Origin: an uncultured Hoeflea sp.
GTDB taxonomy: Bacteria; Pseudomonadota; Alphaproteobacteria; Rhizobiales; Rhizobiaceae
Direction of reading: 5' to 3'
Length of the DNA: 64,000 bases
Assembly (NCBI RefSeq): GCF_947501405.1
Contig: NZ_CANMVK010000002.1
Span: 124,001-188,000 of the forward strand
Positions 33,670 to 42,944 of the stretch are shown piece by piece (position 1 is the stretch's first letter; each line of letters opens with the position of its first letter). The position numbers and the translations under genes are program-made. The notes under the pieces are model-generated. The model searched no databases. It worked only from the letters and a program-made list of their open reading frames with translations, and was not told the origin of the DNA.

Positions 33670-36600
33670 GCCCGCCCCCTGCCAACACAAACCGCCAGGG
33701 CGCCGGTGTGCAGGCTTCGGATCCGGCCTATGTGGAACTTGCCGCCGCCAGCAATTTCTCTTTTCTGCGCAGCGCATCCCATGCCGAGGAACTGGTGGTG
33801 CAGGCGACGCGGCTGGGGCTTGCGGGCATCGCGATCACCGACCGCAATTCGCTGGCCGGCGTGGTGCGCGGCCACATGGCGGCCAAGGAGGCGGGGCTTG
33901 GCTTTGCGCCCGGATGCCGGCTGGTGTTCGTCGATGGCACGCCCGATATTCTGGTCTGGCCTGAAAACCGCGCCGCCTATGCCAATCTTTGCGAGGTGCT
34001 CACGCTCGGCAAACGCCGCGCGCCCAAGGGCGAATGTCATCTCACGCTTGAGGATTGTCTCGCCCATGGTGACGGGTTGCTGATGGCGGTGGTGCCGCCG
34101 CCATCGCTCGCCGGACCCGCATGCGCCAAAGCGCTCACGCCGGTGCTTGAGCAGTTGCGCGCCCGCTTTGCCGGTTACCTATATCTGGCGCTCACCCGCC
34201 ATCACGGCGCGCAGGATCGCCGCCACATGGCCGCGATCGCCGGACTGGCGCGGGAGTTCGGTCTGCCGCTGGTGGCGGTGGGCGATGTGCTCTACCACGC
34301 GCCCGAACGGCGTCCGCTGCACGATGTGCTGACCTGCATTCGCGAAGGCGAGACGCTGGCGAGCATCGGCACGCGTCTGGCGCCCAATGCCGAGCGGCAT
34401 TTGCGATCCCGCGATGATATGCTGCATCTGTTCAAGGGGCATGAGCAGGCGGTGGCGCGATCGGCCGAGCTGTTTGGGCGCATTGCATTTTCACTCGATG
34501 AATTGCGCTACCAGTATCCCGACGCGCCGATGTTCGAAAGCCTGGGCCCGGAGCCGCTGCCCGCGCAGCAGGCGCTCGAAAGGCTCACCGCCATCGGGCT
34601 TGAGGCACGCTACCCCGAAGGGGCGCCCGAAAAGGTGCTCAAGGCCATCGCCCATGAAACGGCGCTGATCAAAAAACTCGATTACGCGCCCTATTTTCTC
34701 ACCGTCTACGACATGGTCCGCTTCGCCCGCTCGCAGGATATCCTGTGCCAGGGCCGAGGCTCGGCGGCCAATTCCGCGGTCTGCTATTGTCTCGGCATCA
34801 CCGAGGTCGATCCCGGCAAGGTCGATCTCCTGTTCGAGCGCTTTATCTCGGAGGAGCGCAACGAACCGCCCGATATCGATGTCGATTTCGAGCATGAGCG
34901 GCGCGAGGAGGTGATCCAGTATATCTACGCCAAATACGGCCGCGACCGGGCCGGACTGGCCGCCACCGTGATCACCTACCGAGCCCGTTCCGCGATCCGC
35001 GAGGTGGGCAAGGTGTTTGGCCTGTCCGACGATGCCATTGCCGCCATCGCCGGCACCAAATGGGGCAGCTGGTCGCGCGAGATCGACACTGAGGACGCGC
35101 GCCGCGCGGGCCTCGATCCAAGCGACAAGCATCTTGCGCAGATGCTCGATCTGGCCGGCCAGATCATCGGGTTCCCGCGCCATCTCTCCCAGCATGTCGG
35201 CGGCTTCGTGATCACCCGCGACAGGCTGTCTTCGCTGATCCCGATCGAAAACGCGGCGATGGAGGACCGCACCATCGTTGAATGGGACAAGGATGATCTC
35301 GAAAGCCTCGGCATGCTCAAGATCGACGTGCTGGCGCTGGGTATGCTGACCTGTATCCGCAAGGCGTTTGCGTTTCTTGAAAACCATTATGGCCGCCGCG
35401 AAACGCTCTCGTCATTGCCTGACGGCGACAAGTCAACCTATGACATGATCTGCCGCGCCGACACCATCGGCGTGTTTCAGATCGAAAGCCGGGCGCAGAT
35501 GTCGATGCTGCCACGGCTCAAACCGCGCACCTATTACGACTTGGTCATCGAGGTGGCGATTGTCCGCCCCGGGCCGATCCAGGGTGACATGGTGCACCCC
35601 TATCTGCGCCGCCGTCAGGGTAAGGAAAAGGTAACTTACCCCAAGGAGGAACTGCGCGCCGTGCTCGGCAAGACGCTGGGCGTGCCGTTGTTTCAGGAGC
35701 AGGCGATGAACATTGCCATCGTCGCCGGCGGGTTCTCGCCTGGTGAGGCCGACAAGCTGCGCCGCGCCATGGCCACCTTCCGCAGGGTCGGCACCATCGG
35801 CTCGTTCCAGCAAAAGATGGTCGAGGGCATGGTCGGCAATGGTTATGAGCGCGACTTCGCCGAACATTGCTTCCGTCAGATCGAGGGTTTCGGCGAATAT
35901 GGCTTTCCCGAAAGCCATGCGGCCAGCTTCGCGTTGCTGGTCTATGTCTCCTGCTGGCTCAAATGCCACTATCCGGATGTATTCTGCGCGGCCATCCTCA
36001 ATTCCCAGCCGATGGGGTTTTACGCGCCCGCGCAATTGATCCGCGATGCGCGCGAGCATGGCGTCGACATCCGCCCGGTCGATGTCAATTGTTCCAACTG
36101 GGACGCCACCCTTGAACCGCGGCCTGATCCGCAGCCCCTGTCGGCCCGCCACCGCGATATGGCGGGCGTGATGAAGCACACCCACGCCGTGCGGCTGGGG
36201 TTCCGTCACGTCAAGGGTTTAAGCGAGGAGGATGCGGTGACGCTGGCTGAAAATCGCGGCCGCGGCTATGACAGCGTGCGCGATCTGTGGATGCGTTCGG
36301 GCCTGCCGCGGCGGGCGATCGAGCAACTCGCTGAGGCCGATTGCTTCCGGTCCATCGGGCTCGACCGCCGCGATGCGCTGTGGGCGGTCAAGGCGCTCGA
36401 TCCGCTGTCGAGCGCCGAGCGGTTGCCCTTGTTTGCCGCAGTCGACACCCAGAACCTGCAGAATGAGCCCGACATCGCCTTGCCGCCGATGCCGCTGGGC
36501 GAGCAGGTGATCAATGATTATCAGTCGCTGTCATTTTCACTCAAGGCGCATCCGATGGCGTTCTTGCGGCCGCGCCTCGCCCGCTCCGGCTGCCGCCAGA

Positions 36601-37091
36601 ATGTGGACCTGCAGGACATCCGGTCGGGTCGCACGGTCAAGGTCGCCGGGCTGGTGCTGGTGCGCCAGCGGCCGGGCTCGGCCAAGGGCGTGGTGTTCGA
36701 GACCATCGAGGACGAAACCGGCGTGGCCAACATCATCGTCTGGCCCAAGGTGTTTGAAAAATTCCGCCCCATTGTGCTTGGCAGCCGATGTATCGGCGTG
36801 CGCGGCAGACTGCAGAACGAGCAGGGCGTCATCCATGTGGTCGCCGATCATCTCGAGGATCTCACCCCGATGATGGCGGAGATTTCAGACATGGCGGATC
36901 AGATGGGCGGGCTCGCCAATGCAGACGAGGTGCGCCGGCCGATCGAGGATACGCGCGCCCGCGACCGCAAGCCCGCTGCCCGCATCGTAAGGCTGATTCG
37001 CGATGCACCGGAAGTGCGCCGTGACTATCAGGAGCTGGCAGGCGCCCGCGCCGCAGGCAGTGCCTTGCCGAAGGGCCGCAATTTTCATTGA
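33666..37091 (+). CDS. dnaE2: Error-prone DNA polymerase III alpha subunit DnaE2
   Basis: A 1141-residue C-family polymerase that performs translesion synthesis after SOS induction. The N-terminal PHP domain begins YVELAAASNFSFLRSASHAEEL, where the first metal-binding His of the replicative enzyme is replaced. The catalytic Asp pair is in PPDIDVDFEHERR (near 402-404) and the third Asp in KIDVLALGML (near 553). A helix-hairpin-helix and OB fold follow (VKVAGLVLVRQRPGSAKG). The C-terminus LPKGRNFH is the usual DnaE2 ending. Last gene of imuA-imuB-dnaE2, translationally coupled to imuB. Confidence 0.95.
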   Translation: MSPPPANTNRQGAGVQASDPAYVELAAASNFSFLRSASHAEELVVQATRLGLAGIAITDRNSLAGVVRGHMAAKEAGLGFAPGCRLVFVDGTPDILVWPENRAAYANLCEVLTLGKRRAPKGECHLTLEDCLAHGDGLLMAVVPPPSLAGPACAKALTPVLEQLRARFAGYLYLALTRHHGAQDRRHMAAIAGLAREFGLPLVAVGDVLYHAPERRPLHDVLTCIREGETLASIGTRLAPNAERHLRSRDDMLHLFKGHEQAVARSAELFGRIAFSLDELRYQYPDAPMFESLGPEPLPAQQALERLTAIGLEARYPEGAPEKVLKAIAHETALIKKLDYAPYFLTVYDMVRFARSQDILCQGRGSAANSAVCYCLGITEVDPGKVDLLFERFISEERNEPPDIDVDFEHERREEVIQYIYAKYGRDRAGLAATVITYRARSAIREVGKVFGLSDDAIAAIAGTKWGSWSREIDTEDARRAGLDPSDKHLAQMLDLAGQIIGFPRHLSQHVGGFVITRDRLSSLIPIENAAMEDRTIVEWDKDDLESLGMLKIDVLALGMLTCIRKAFAFLENHYGRRETLSSLPDGDKSTYDMICRADTIGVFQIESRAQMSMLPRLKPRTYYDLVIEVAIVRPGPIQGDMVHPYLRRRQGKEKVTYPKEELRAVLGKTLGVPLFQEQAMNIAIVAGGFSPGEADKLRRAMATFRRVGTIGSFQQKMVEGMVGNGYERDFAEHCFRQIEGFGEYGFPESHAASFALLVYVSCWLKCHYPDVFCAAILNSQPMGFYAPAQLIRDAREHGVDIRPVDVNCSNWDATLEPRPDPQPLSARHRDMAGVMKHTHAVRLGFRHVKGLSEEDAVTLAENRGRGYDSVRDLWMRSGLPRRAIEQLAEADCFRSIGLDRRDALWAVKALDPLSSAERLPLFAAVDTQNLQNEPDIALPPMPLGEQVINDYQSLSFSLKAHPMAFLRPRLARSGCRQNVDLQDIRSGRTVKVAGLVLVRQRPGSAKGVVFETIEDETGVANIIVWPKVFEKFRPIVLGSRCIGVRGRLQNEQGVIHVVADHLEDLTPMMAEISDMADQMGGLANADEVRRPIEDTRARDRKPAARIVRLIRDAPEVRRDYQELAGARAAGSALPKGRNFH

Positions 37092-37142
37092 TCCCGGTGA
37101 CGCTCGCCGCCCGGCTGCCGGCCAGCCTTTCAGACAAGGTGT

Positions 37143-38156
37143 TCACCCGGCCGGTGGCGGGCCGAGCGTGCCGCGTTCGACGATCGCGGTGGGAATCTCG
37201 ATCTGCCGGTCGACAGGCTGCTTGTCGATCAGTTTGAGCAGCATCTCCGCCGCCGCTTCGCCCATGCGCCGGTGCGGCACCCGAACCGTGGTCAGGCCCG
37301 GATCGACGACGGCGGAAATATCGATGTCGTCAAAGCCGGTGATCGACACGTCGCCGGGAACCCGCAGCCCCATCTCGCGCGCCTTGCGCATGGCGCCCAC
37401 GGCCAGCACGTCATTGCCGCACATCACCGCGGTCGGTCGCGGCTCGGCCGTCATCAATGCGCCAAAGGCCTCTGCGCCGTCGTCAAAACCATAAGGGGCT
37501 TCAATCACCCGGATTTCGCCGAGTCCTGCTTCTCGGGTCGCGGCGCGCACGCCGTCGATGCGGTCGCTTGCCCGGTCATTCATATACGATATGCCGCCGA
37601 TCATGGCGATGCGGCGATGCCCCCGCGCGATCACCCGGCGGGTCAGATCAAAGGCGGCAGCGCGATTGTTGAAGCCGACGAAATGCCCCTCCGGCCCGCC
37701 CAGGTTCCAGGCGCCCAGATAGGGAATTCCCCGTCGCCGCAAATAGTCCACATTGGCCTGCGGCCGCGCCGAGCCGATCAACAGCAGCCCGTCGGCGCCA
37801 CGGCTGATCATCACGCCAATCTGTTCGCGCTCATGCTCGGGATCATAGCCCGAACTGGCCACAAGCAGGGTCTTGCCGGCCTTCGAGAGCACTTCCTGGA
37901 AGGACTGGACCCCGCGCGCAAAAATGGCGTTTTCCATGGTCGGAATAATGGCTCCGACGGTATTCGTGCGCCGCGATGCAAGCGCCCGGCCGCCGAAATC
38001 CGGAGTGTACCCCAGCGCCTCCACCGCCTGCATCACCCGCTCACGGGTGGTTGTGATCACCCGTTCCGGGGCGTTGAGGCACCGCGACACCGTTGCCGTC
38101 GATACGCCCGCCGCCCGCGCCACGTCGTCAAGGGTTGGTCTTGCAATCTCGTTCAT
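37143..38156 (-). CDS. LacI-family transcriptional regulator
   Basis: A 337-residue LacI/GalR regulator. The N-terminal helix-turn-helix reads PTLDDVARAAGVSTATVSRCLN (7-28), followed by the hinge helix near GGRALASRRTNTVG, and a periplasmic-binding-protein-like sensor domain. It is divergent from the sulfonate transport and degradation genes, with two tandem LacI-type operators in the 111-base gap, so it very likely represses that cluster until a pathway compound binds, and itself too. Confidence 0.93.
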   Translation of the reverse strand: MNEIARPTLDDVARAAGVSTATVSRCLNAPERVITTTRERVMQAVEALGYTPDFGGRALASRRTNTVGAIIPTMENAIFARGVQSFQEVLSKAGKTLLVASSGYDPEHEREQIGVMISRGADGLLLIGSARPQANVDYLRRRGIPYLGAWNLGGPEGHFVGFNNRAAAFDLTRRVIARGHRRIAMIGGISYMNDRASDRIDGVRAATREAGLGEIRVIEAPYGFDDGAEAFGALMTAEPRPTAVMCGNDVLAVGAMRKAREMGLRVPGDVSITGFDDIDISAVVDPGLTTVRVPHRRMGEAAAEMLLKLIDKQPVDRQIEIPTAIVERGTLGPPPAG

Positions 38157-38201
38157 CGCACCTCCGGTCGGGCACTATACAACAAAAAACAGCAATCGAA
38201 A

Positions 38202-38237
38202 TGTAAGCGCTTGCATATCACCATGTAAGCGCTTACA
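38202..38237. promoter_or_regulatory. Tandem LacI-type operators
   Basis: TGTAAGCGCTTGCA (38202-38215) and TGTAAGCGCTTACA (38224-38237), the second a perfect palindrome and the consensus LacI/GalR site. Centres are 22 bp apart, about two helical turns, so two dimers would sit on the same DNA face. A weak promoter (TTGCAT at 38211, TACACT at 38234, 17-bp spacing) runs through both sites toward the TRAP operon. Confidence 0.9.
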
Positions 38238-38267
38238 CTGCGTCATGTTGGAGCCTTGGGAGGGGTC

Positions 38268-38498
38268 ATGACACGATCAGGAAAATTGGCGTTCTGGGTT
38301 GCCTTGCTGTGTGCGGCCCTGTTTTCGGCCGATGTGGTCGCCGGCGCATTTTTCCGCGCGGCGTTCCTGTCCGATGTGGCGCAGGCCTTGGTGCTTGCGC
38401 TCTCCTGCAGTTTCTTTGTTGCCGGTCTGCTTTTCATTGAAAGGCAGAACAAGGCCGGCGAGACGTCAAACATCAATGGGGAGGAGAATACCCAATGA
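38268..38498 (+). CDS. Small membrane protein heading the TRAP operon
   Basis: A 76-residue protein with two hydrophobic segments (about residues 8-28 and 34-53) and a short polar tail. The ATG follows a strong GGGAGGGG; a TTG twelve bases earlier overlaps that site and is less likely. It overlaps the dctP start by ATGA. No family recognised. Position as first gene of the sulfonate TRAP operon suggests an accessory role in transport or in insertion of the membrane subunits. Confidence 0.75.
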   Translation: MTRSGKLAFWVALLCAALFSADVVAGAFFRAAFLSDVAQALVLALSCSFFVAGLLFIERQNKAGETSNINGEENTQ

Positions 38499-39646
38499 AC
38501 GACAAATCGATTCAGGCCGAAGTGGTGTCGGTCGAAAGGCGAAACTTTCTCAAGCTGACCGGAGCCGGCGCGTTTACCGCCGCCTTGGTCGCCGGCGCGG
38601 CCGGCACCCTGTGGTCGGATGCGGCCGTGGCGCAGACCGCCAAGGAAGAAAGCGAGCGCGAGGCTGCCGCCGAGCACATCATGACCATTGCCACCGCCTA
38701 TATCCTTGGTGCGTCGCGCAGCTATCCGATCATGCAGCTCGATCTCAAGGAAAACATCCAGAACGCCACAAATGGCAAGGTCTATGTCCGGCTCGCGCCG
38801 GGCGGTCAGCTGGGCGCCGGTGGCGCGCTTGTGCAGAAGGTCCAGGGCGGCACCATTCAGGCAGCACAACATTCGCTGTCCAATTTCGCGCCGTTCGCGC
38901 CGGCCGCCGACCTGATCAACCTGCCCTATTTCTGCGGCGCCAACCAGAAATTCGTCAATCTGGTGACGTCCGATGCCTGGAAGTCCGAAGTCCATCCGAA
39001 AATCGAGGCCGCGGGCTTCAAGCCGCTGTTCTACATCGTCATCGATCCGCGTGTCGTCGCGGTGCGCAAGGGTGGCAATGTGGTCATGAGCCCGGGCGAC
39101 ATGTCCGGCGTCAAGTTCCGCGTTCCCGGCTCTGCAATGCTGCAGCAATACTATCGCATGGTCGGCGCCAACCCGACACCGGTGGCCTGGGGCGAAACCC
39201 CGTCCGCCATCAAGCAGGGCGTCGCCGACGCTCTCGATCCGTCGGTCGGCGCGCTCTACGTCTTCGGCTTCAAGGATATCCTGAGCCACGTGACCTTCAC
39301 CCAGGCCGTCCCCGACAGCCAGGTGTTCTCGATGAACCTCGAATGGTTCAACGGCCTGCCTGCGGATGTGCAGGAAGGCATTGAGTTCGCAGGGGAAATC
39401 ACCGCCCAGCAGAACCTCGCCAAGGTGCCCGCCGCCCGCGGCTACGCCATGTCGGAGCTGCGCAAGTCAGGTGTCGAGTTCCATTCCCTGAGCAACGATC
39501 AGCTTGCCGAATGGCAGGATGTCGGCGGCTACCAGAAGTCCGAATGGGACACCTTCAAGACCGAGCTTGCAGGGTCAATGGAGACCTTCACCAAGCTCGA
39601 GGAAGCCGCAGGCACCATGGGCCGTTACTACGTCCACGACGCCTGA
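38495..39646 (+). CDS. dctP: TRAP transporter substrate-binding protein
   Basis: A 383-residue periplasmic TRAP binding protein. The N-terminus has a twin-arginine-type signal (RRNFLKLTGAG from residue 15, cleavage likely near AVAQ at 46), while many TRAP proteins use Sec. The body has the DctP-fold features QKVQGGTIQ, LPYFC and VPGSAMLQQYYRMVGANPTPVAW, where the conserved Arg (KFRVPG) binds a substrate carboxylate or, here probably, a sulfonate. By context the ligand is 2,3-dihydroxypropane-1-sulfonate, making this an HpsK/L/M-type transporter subunit. Confidence 0.9.
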   Translation: MNDKSIQAEVVSVERRNFLKLTGAGAFTAALVAGAAGTLWSDAAVAQTAKEESEREAAAEHIMTIATAYILGASRSYPIMQLDLKENIQNATNGKVYVRLAPGGQLGAGGALVQKVQGGTIQAAQHSLSNFAPFAPAADLINLPYFCGANQKFVNLVTSDAWKSEVHPKIEAAGFKPLFYIVIDPRVVAVRKGGNVVMSPGDMSGVKFRVPGSAMLQQYYRMVGANPTPVAWGETPSAIKQGVADALDPSVGALYVFGFKDILSHVTFTQAVPDSQVFSMNLEWFNGLPADVQEGIEFAGEITAQQNLAKVPAARGYAMSELRKSGVEFHSLSNDQLAEWQDVGGYQKSEWDTFKTELAGSMETFTKLEEAAGTMGRYYVHDA

Positions 39647-39659
39647 CCCACACACCATC

Positions 39660-39686
39660 TGCCGGCGCCTTCCTGGGGCGCCGGCA
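39660..39686 (+). terminator. Hairpin between TRAP binding protein and membrane subunits
   Basis: A 10-bp perfect stem (TGCCGGCGCC / GGCGCCGGCA) with a 7-base loop, 13 bases after the dctP stop codon and without a T-run. It parallels the hairpin after the ABC binding-protein gene at 15996 and probably raises binding-protein expression relative to the membrane subunits. Confidence 0.68.
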
Positions 39687-39759
39687 TCCCTCACGATCAT
39701 TCATGTCAGCTTGCGCCGATGGGGTATCGCCCTGAACGGACACGCAGGAGGAGAGAGGC

Positions 39760-40275
39760 ATGCCTGGATTTCTTGCAGCACTGGATCGAAACGCCGAGCG
39801 TTGGGCCCTGCTGGTCTTTTACGTGATGCTCGTGGTGACCATGGCGGTCGAGGTATTGCGGCGCGAAGCGTTTTCCTATTCCTCGATCTGGGGGGAGGAG
39901 ATCGTGCGCTACTCCTTCATCTATCTTGCCTGGATCGGCGCGGCGTCGGCGGTGCGCGAGCGGGCCCATATCCGTATCGACGTCATCATGCATTACCTCG
40001 GCCCGCGCATGAAGGCCGCACTCTATATGTTCGGCGACATCGTCATGTTCGCCGTGGCGGTGATTGCGCTCTACTGGTCGTTTGAAAATGTCGCCGTGTC
40101 TTGGAAATTCGGATCGGTCAGTCATGGCCTGCGCGTCTCCATGGTCTGGTTCCTGCTGGCTGTACCGATCGGCTTCACGCTTCTGATCGTCAGGCTGATC
40201 CAGTCCTTCATTCATGATGTCATTTCGCTTCGAACCGGCCGGCCGGTGTTCGAAGGCAACCAGCTATTTGATTGA
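39760..40275 (+). CDS. dctQ: TRAP transporter small permease
   Basis: A 171-residue inner-membrane protein with four membrane segments, the size and pattern of DctQ. SSIWGEEIVRYSFIYLAWIGAASAVRERAHIRIDV (about 41-75) is the family core, with the Glu/Arg residues that cap helix two. AGGAGG precedes the start. It works with the large permease nine bases downstream in Na+-driven uptake. Confidence 0.9.
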   Translation: MPGFLAALDRNAERWALLVFYVMLVVTMAVEVLRREAFSYSSIWGEEIVRYSFIYLAWIGAASAVRERAHIRIDVIMHYLGPRMKAALYMFGDIVMFAVAVIALYWSFENVAVSWKFGSVSHGLRVSMVWFLLAVPIGFTLLIVRLIQSFIHDVISLRTGRPVFEGNQLFD

Positions 40276-40284
40276 GGCGATACG

Positions 40285-41613
40285 ATGTTGTGGAATCAGC
40301 AGTTAAATACGGTCGTGCTGGGGTGGGATTTTTACGCACCGGTGATCCTGTTTGTCCTCCTGTGCGCGCTCGCCATCCCGGTCTGGGCGGCAATCGGCTC
40401 GGCGGCAATTCTCATGTTGATCATGTCGGGCGCGCTGCCGCTCTCGCTGGTCGGCGAATCCCTGTTCGACGGTATCGATCACTTCGCGCTCACCGCGATC
40501 CCGCTTTTCATCCTCACCGGCGATGTGCTGGTCCGCACCGGTCTGAGCCGCAAGTTTCTCGATGTGGCAGAGGCTTTGACCTGCTGGACCAAGGGCGGAT
40601 TCGGTTCGGCCACGGTGCTCGTCTGCGGCATGTTCGCGGCGATTTCCGGTTCTGATGCCGCCGGCGCCGCCGCCGTCGGTCGCATGACCATCAACCGGCT
40701 GGTCGAAAGCGGCTATCCGCGCCCCTATGCCTGTGCGCTGGTGGCTGCCGGCGCCTGCACCGGCATTCTGATCCCGCCGTCGATCGCCTACATCATCATC
40801 GGCCTGGTGCTCGGCATCTCCGCCTCCACGCTGTTCCTGGCGGCGCTGATCCCGGGGATCTGCATCCTTGTCTCGATTCTGGTCACCAATATCGTCGTCA
40901 ACCGGATCTACAAATACGAAGGCGGCGAGCCGATGAGTTTCGCCGAGTGGAGCAGCAATCTCGGCAAGACTTTGAAGTCGGGCTGGTATGCGTTTTTGGT
41001 GCCCGGGATCATCTTCTACGGCATCTTCTCGGGGCGTCTGACCCCCACTGAAGCCGGCGCCACGGCGGTGATCGTCACCATCATCATGGGTCTGGGGCTC
41101 AAGACGCTGAAACTGTCGGATTTTCCCGCCATGCTGCTTGGCTCCGCCAAGGTGGTCGGCGTCATCCTGCCCATCATCGCCTTCTCGCTGCCGCTGGCTC
41201 AGGCGCTGGCGATCATGGGCGTGCCGCAAGGCTTCGTCGCCGCAGTGACCTCGATCAGCGACGATCCGGCCATACTCATCCTTTTGATGATCTTCATCCT
41301 GATCGCTGCAGGCTGTGTGATGGAGACCACACCCAACATCGTCATTCTGGCGCCGATTCTCAAACCATTGGCCGACAACATCGGCATGAACGAGATCCAG
41401 TTCTGCATCATGATGATCACCTCGCTGGGCGTCGGTTTCATTACGCCACCGCTCGGGCTCAATCTGTTCGTCGTGTCTGGCATCACCGGTGAGTCCATTC
41501 TGAAAATAGCGTGGCAGGCGATTCCTTTCGTATTCTTCATGTTGCTGGTGGTGCTTGTGATTGCGTATGTGCCCGCACTGTCAACAACCCTGTTGCCCGA
41601 AATCTATCAGTAG
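40285..41613 (+). CDS. dctM: TRAP transporter large permease
   Basis: A 442-residue inner-membrane protein with 11-12 hydrophobic segments. Family signatures are IPLFILTGDVLVRTGLSRKF, SGSDAAGAAAVG, GILIPPSIAYIIIG and the matching late loop FITPPLGLNLFVVSG; the two PP loops form the transport core. It ends 13 bases before the HpsN-like dehydrogenase, fitting co-transcription of uptake and degradation genes. Confidence 0.92.
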   Translation: MLWNQQLNTVVLGWDFYAPVILFVLLCALAIPVWAAIGSAAILMLIMSGALPLSLVGESLFDGIDHFALTAIPLFILTGDVLVRTGLSRKFLDVAEALTCWTKGGFGSATVLVCGMFAAISGSDAAGAAAVGRMTINRLVESGYPRPYACALVAAGACTGILIPPSIAYIIIGLVLGISASTLFLAALIPGICILVSILVTNIVVNRIYKYEGGEPMSFAEWSSNLGKTLKSGWYAFLVPGIIFYGIFSGRLTPTEAGATAVIVTIIMGLGLKTLKLSDFPAMLLGSAKVVGVILPIIAFSLPLAQALAIMGVPQGFVAAVTSISDDPAILILLMIFILIAAGCVMETTPNIVILAPILKPLADNIGMNEIQFCIMMITSLGVGFITPPLGLNLFVVSGITGESILKIAWQAIPFVFFMLLVVLVIAYVPALSTTLLPEIYQ

Positions 41614-41626
41614 GAGTCCCGCGGTC

Positions 41627-42943
41627 ATGTCCCGCATCTACCTCAAGAAAGCCGAAAAAACCTCGACATCGGATTCCGGATCGGTCCGCGACACCGTTCA
41701 GACCATTCTCGATGATATCGAAAGGGAAGGCGAGCAGGGCGCCCGCCGCTACGCCGAAAAGTTCGACCGCTACACCGGCAACATCGTTGTCACCCGCGAC
41801 GAGATCGAAGCCGCCGCGGCGCGCCTTCCGCAGCGGCTCAAGGACGACATCCGCTTCGCCCATGACAATGTCCGCCGCTTCGCCGAAGCCCAGAAGGGCA
41901 CCGTCGGCGATGTCGAACTGGAAATCGTGCCGGGCCTTGTGGCCGGGCAGAAAACCATCCCGATCGAGGCAGCGGGCTGTTACGTGCCCGGCGGCCGCTA
42001 CAGCCATGTTGCTTCGGCGATCATGACTGTGACCACCGCCAAGGTTGCCGGATGCGGCCATATCACCGTGTGCTCGCCGCCGCGCCCCGATGTCGGCGTG
42101 CACCCTGCCATTCTCTATACCGCCGATCTGTGCGGCGCCGACACCATCCTCGCCATGGGCGGGGTGCAGGGCGTCGCCTCCATGGCCTTCGGCCTGTTCG
42201 ACGTGCCGCCCTCTGGCATTCTTGTCGGACCGGGCAACCAGTTTGTTGCCGAAGCCAAGCGCATCCTGTTCGGCCGGGTCGGCATCGACATGTTCGCCGG
42301 CCCCACCGACAGCCTGATTCTGGCCGACAAGGATGCCGATGCGGACATCGTCGCCGCCGATCTCGTCGGCCAGGCCGAACATGGCTACAACTCGCCGGTC
42401 TGGCTGGTCACCGACGACCGCGCGCTTGCCGAGCGGGTCATGGAAATCGTGCCCGGCCTGATCGCCGATCTGCCGGAAGTCAATCGCGAAAATGCCGAGG
42501 CCGCCTGGCGCGACTATGCCGAGGTGATCCTGTGCGACAGCCGCGAGGACATGGCCGCCACTTCCGATGATTATGCGCCCGAGCATCTCACGGTGCAGGC
42601 TGCCGATCCCGACTGGTGGCTCGACCGCCTGCGCTGCTACGGCTCGCTGTTTCTGGGTGAGGAAACCACGGTGGCGTTCGGCGACAAGGCATCAGGCACC
42701 AATCACGTGCTGCCGACTTCGGGCGCCGCGCGCTACACCGGTGGATTGTCGGTGCACAAATTCATGAAGATCGTCACCTGGCAGCGCGCCACCCGCGAGG
42801 GGTCGCGTCCTGTCGCCGAGGCCACGGCCCGGATCTCCCGGCTCGAGGGCATGGAAGGCCACGCCCGCACCGCCGACATCCGTTTGCGCAAATATTTCCC
42901 GCTCGACAATTTCGATCTCACCGGCGCGGATCCGGATATCTGA
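41627..42943 (+). CDS. hpsN: Sulfopropanediol 3-dehydrogenase (HpsN-like, HisD family)
   Basis: A 438-residue NAD-dependent dehydrogenase of the histidinol dehydrogenase family. Zinc ligands Gln249/His252 (GQAEHGY), Asp353 (FGDKASG) and His412 (GHARTAD) and the catalytic pair Glu319/His320 (APEHL) are all present. In the sulfonate branch this enzyme oxidises (R)-2,3-dihydroxypropane-1-sulfonate to (R)-sulfolactate in two steps. GYNSPVWLVTDD and HKFMKIVTWQR fit that branch rather than biosynthetic HisD, and no his gene is nearby whereas SuyA and SuyB follow. Start at 41627 after TAGGAG; an upstream start would run into dctM. Confidence 0.87.
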   Translation: MSRIYLKKAEKTSTSDSGSVRDTVQTILDDIEREGEQGARRYAEKFDRYTGNIVVTRDEIEAAAARLPQRLKDDIRFAHDNVRRFAEAQKGTVGDVELEIVPGLVAGQKTIPIEAAGCYVPGGRYSHVASAIMTVTTAKVAGCGHITVCSPPRPDVGVHPAILYTADLCGADTILAMGGVQGVASMAFGLFDVPPSGILVGPGNQFVAEAKRILFGRVGIDMFAGPTDSLILADKDADADIVAADLVGQAEHGYNSPVWLVTDDRALAERVMEIVPGLIADLPEVNRENAEAAWRDYAEVILCDSREDMAATSDDYAPEHLTVQAADPDWWLDRLRCYGSLFLGEETTVAFGDKASGTNHVLPTSGAARYTGGLSVHKFMKIVTWQRATREGSRPVAEATARISRLEGMEGHARTADIRLRKYFPLDNFDLTGADPDI

Positions 42944-42944
42944 A

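Noticed and set aside
41627-42943. Biosynthetic histidinol dehydrogenase (hisD)
   Set aside because: Catalytic residues fit the family, but there is no histidine gene nearby, and TRAP, SuyA, SuyB and exporter genes surround it; the sulfopropanediol branch is the better fit.
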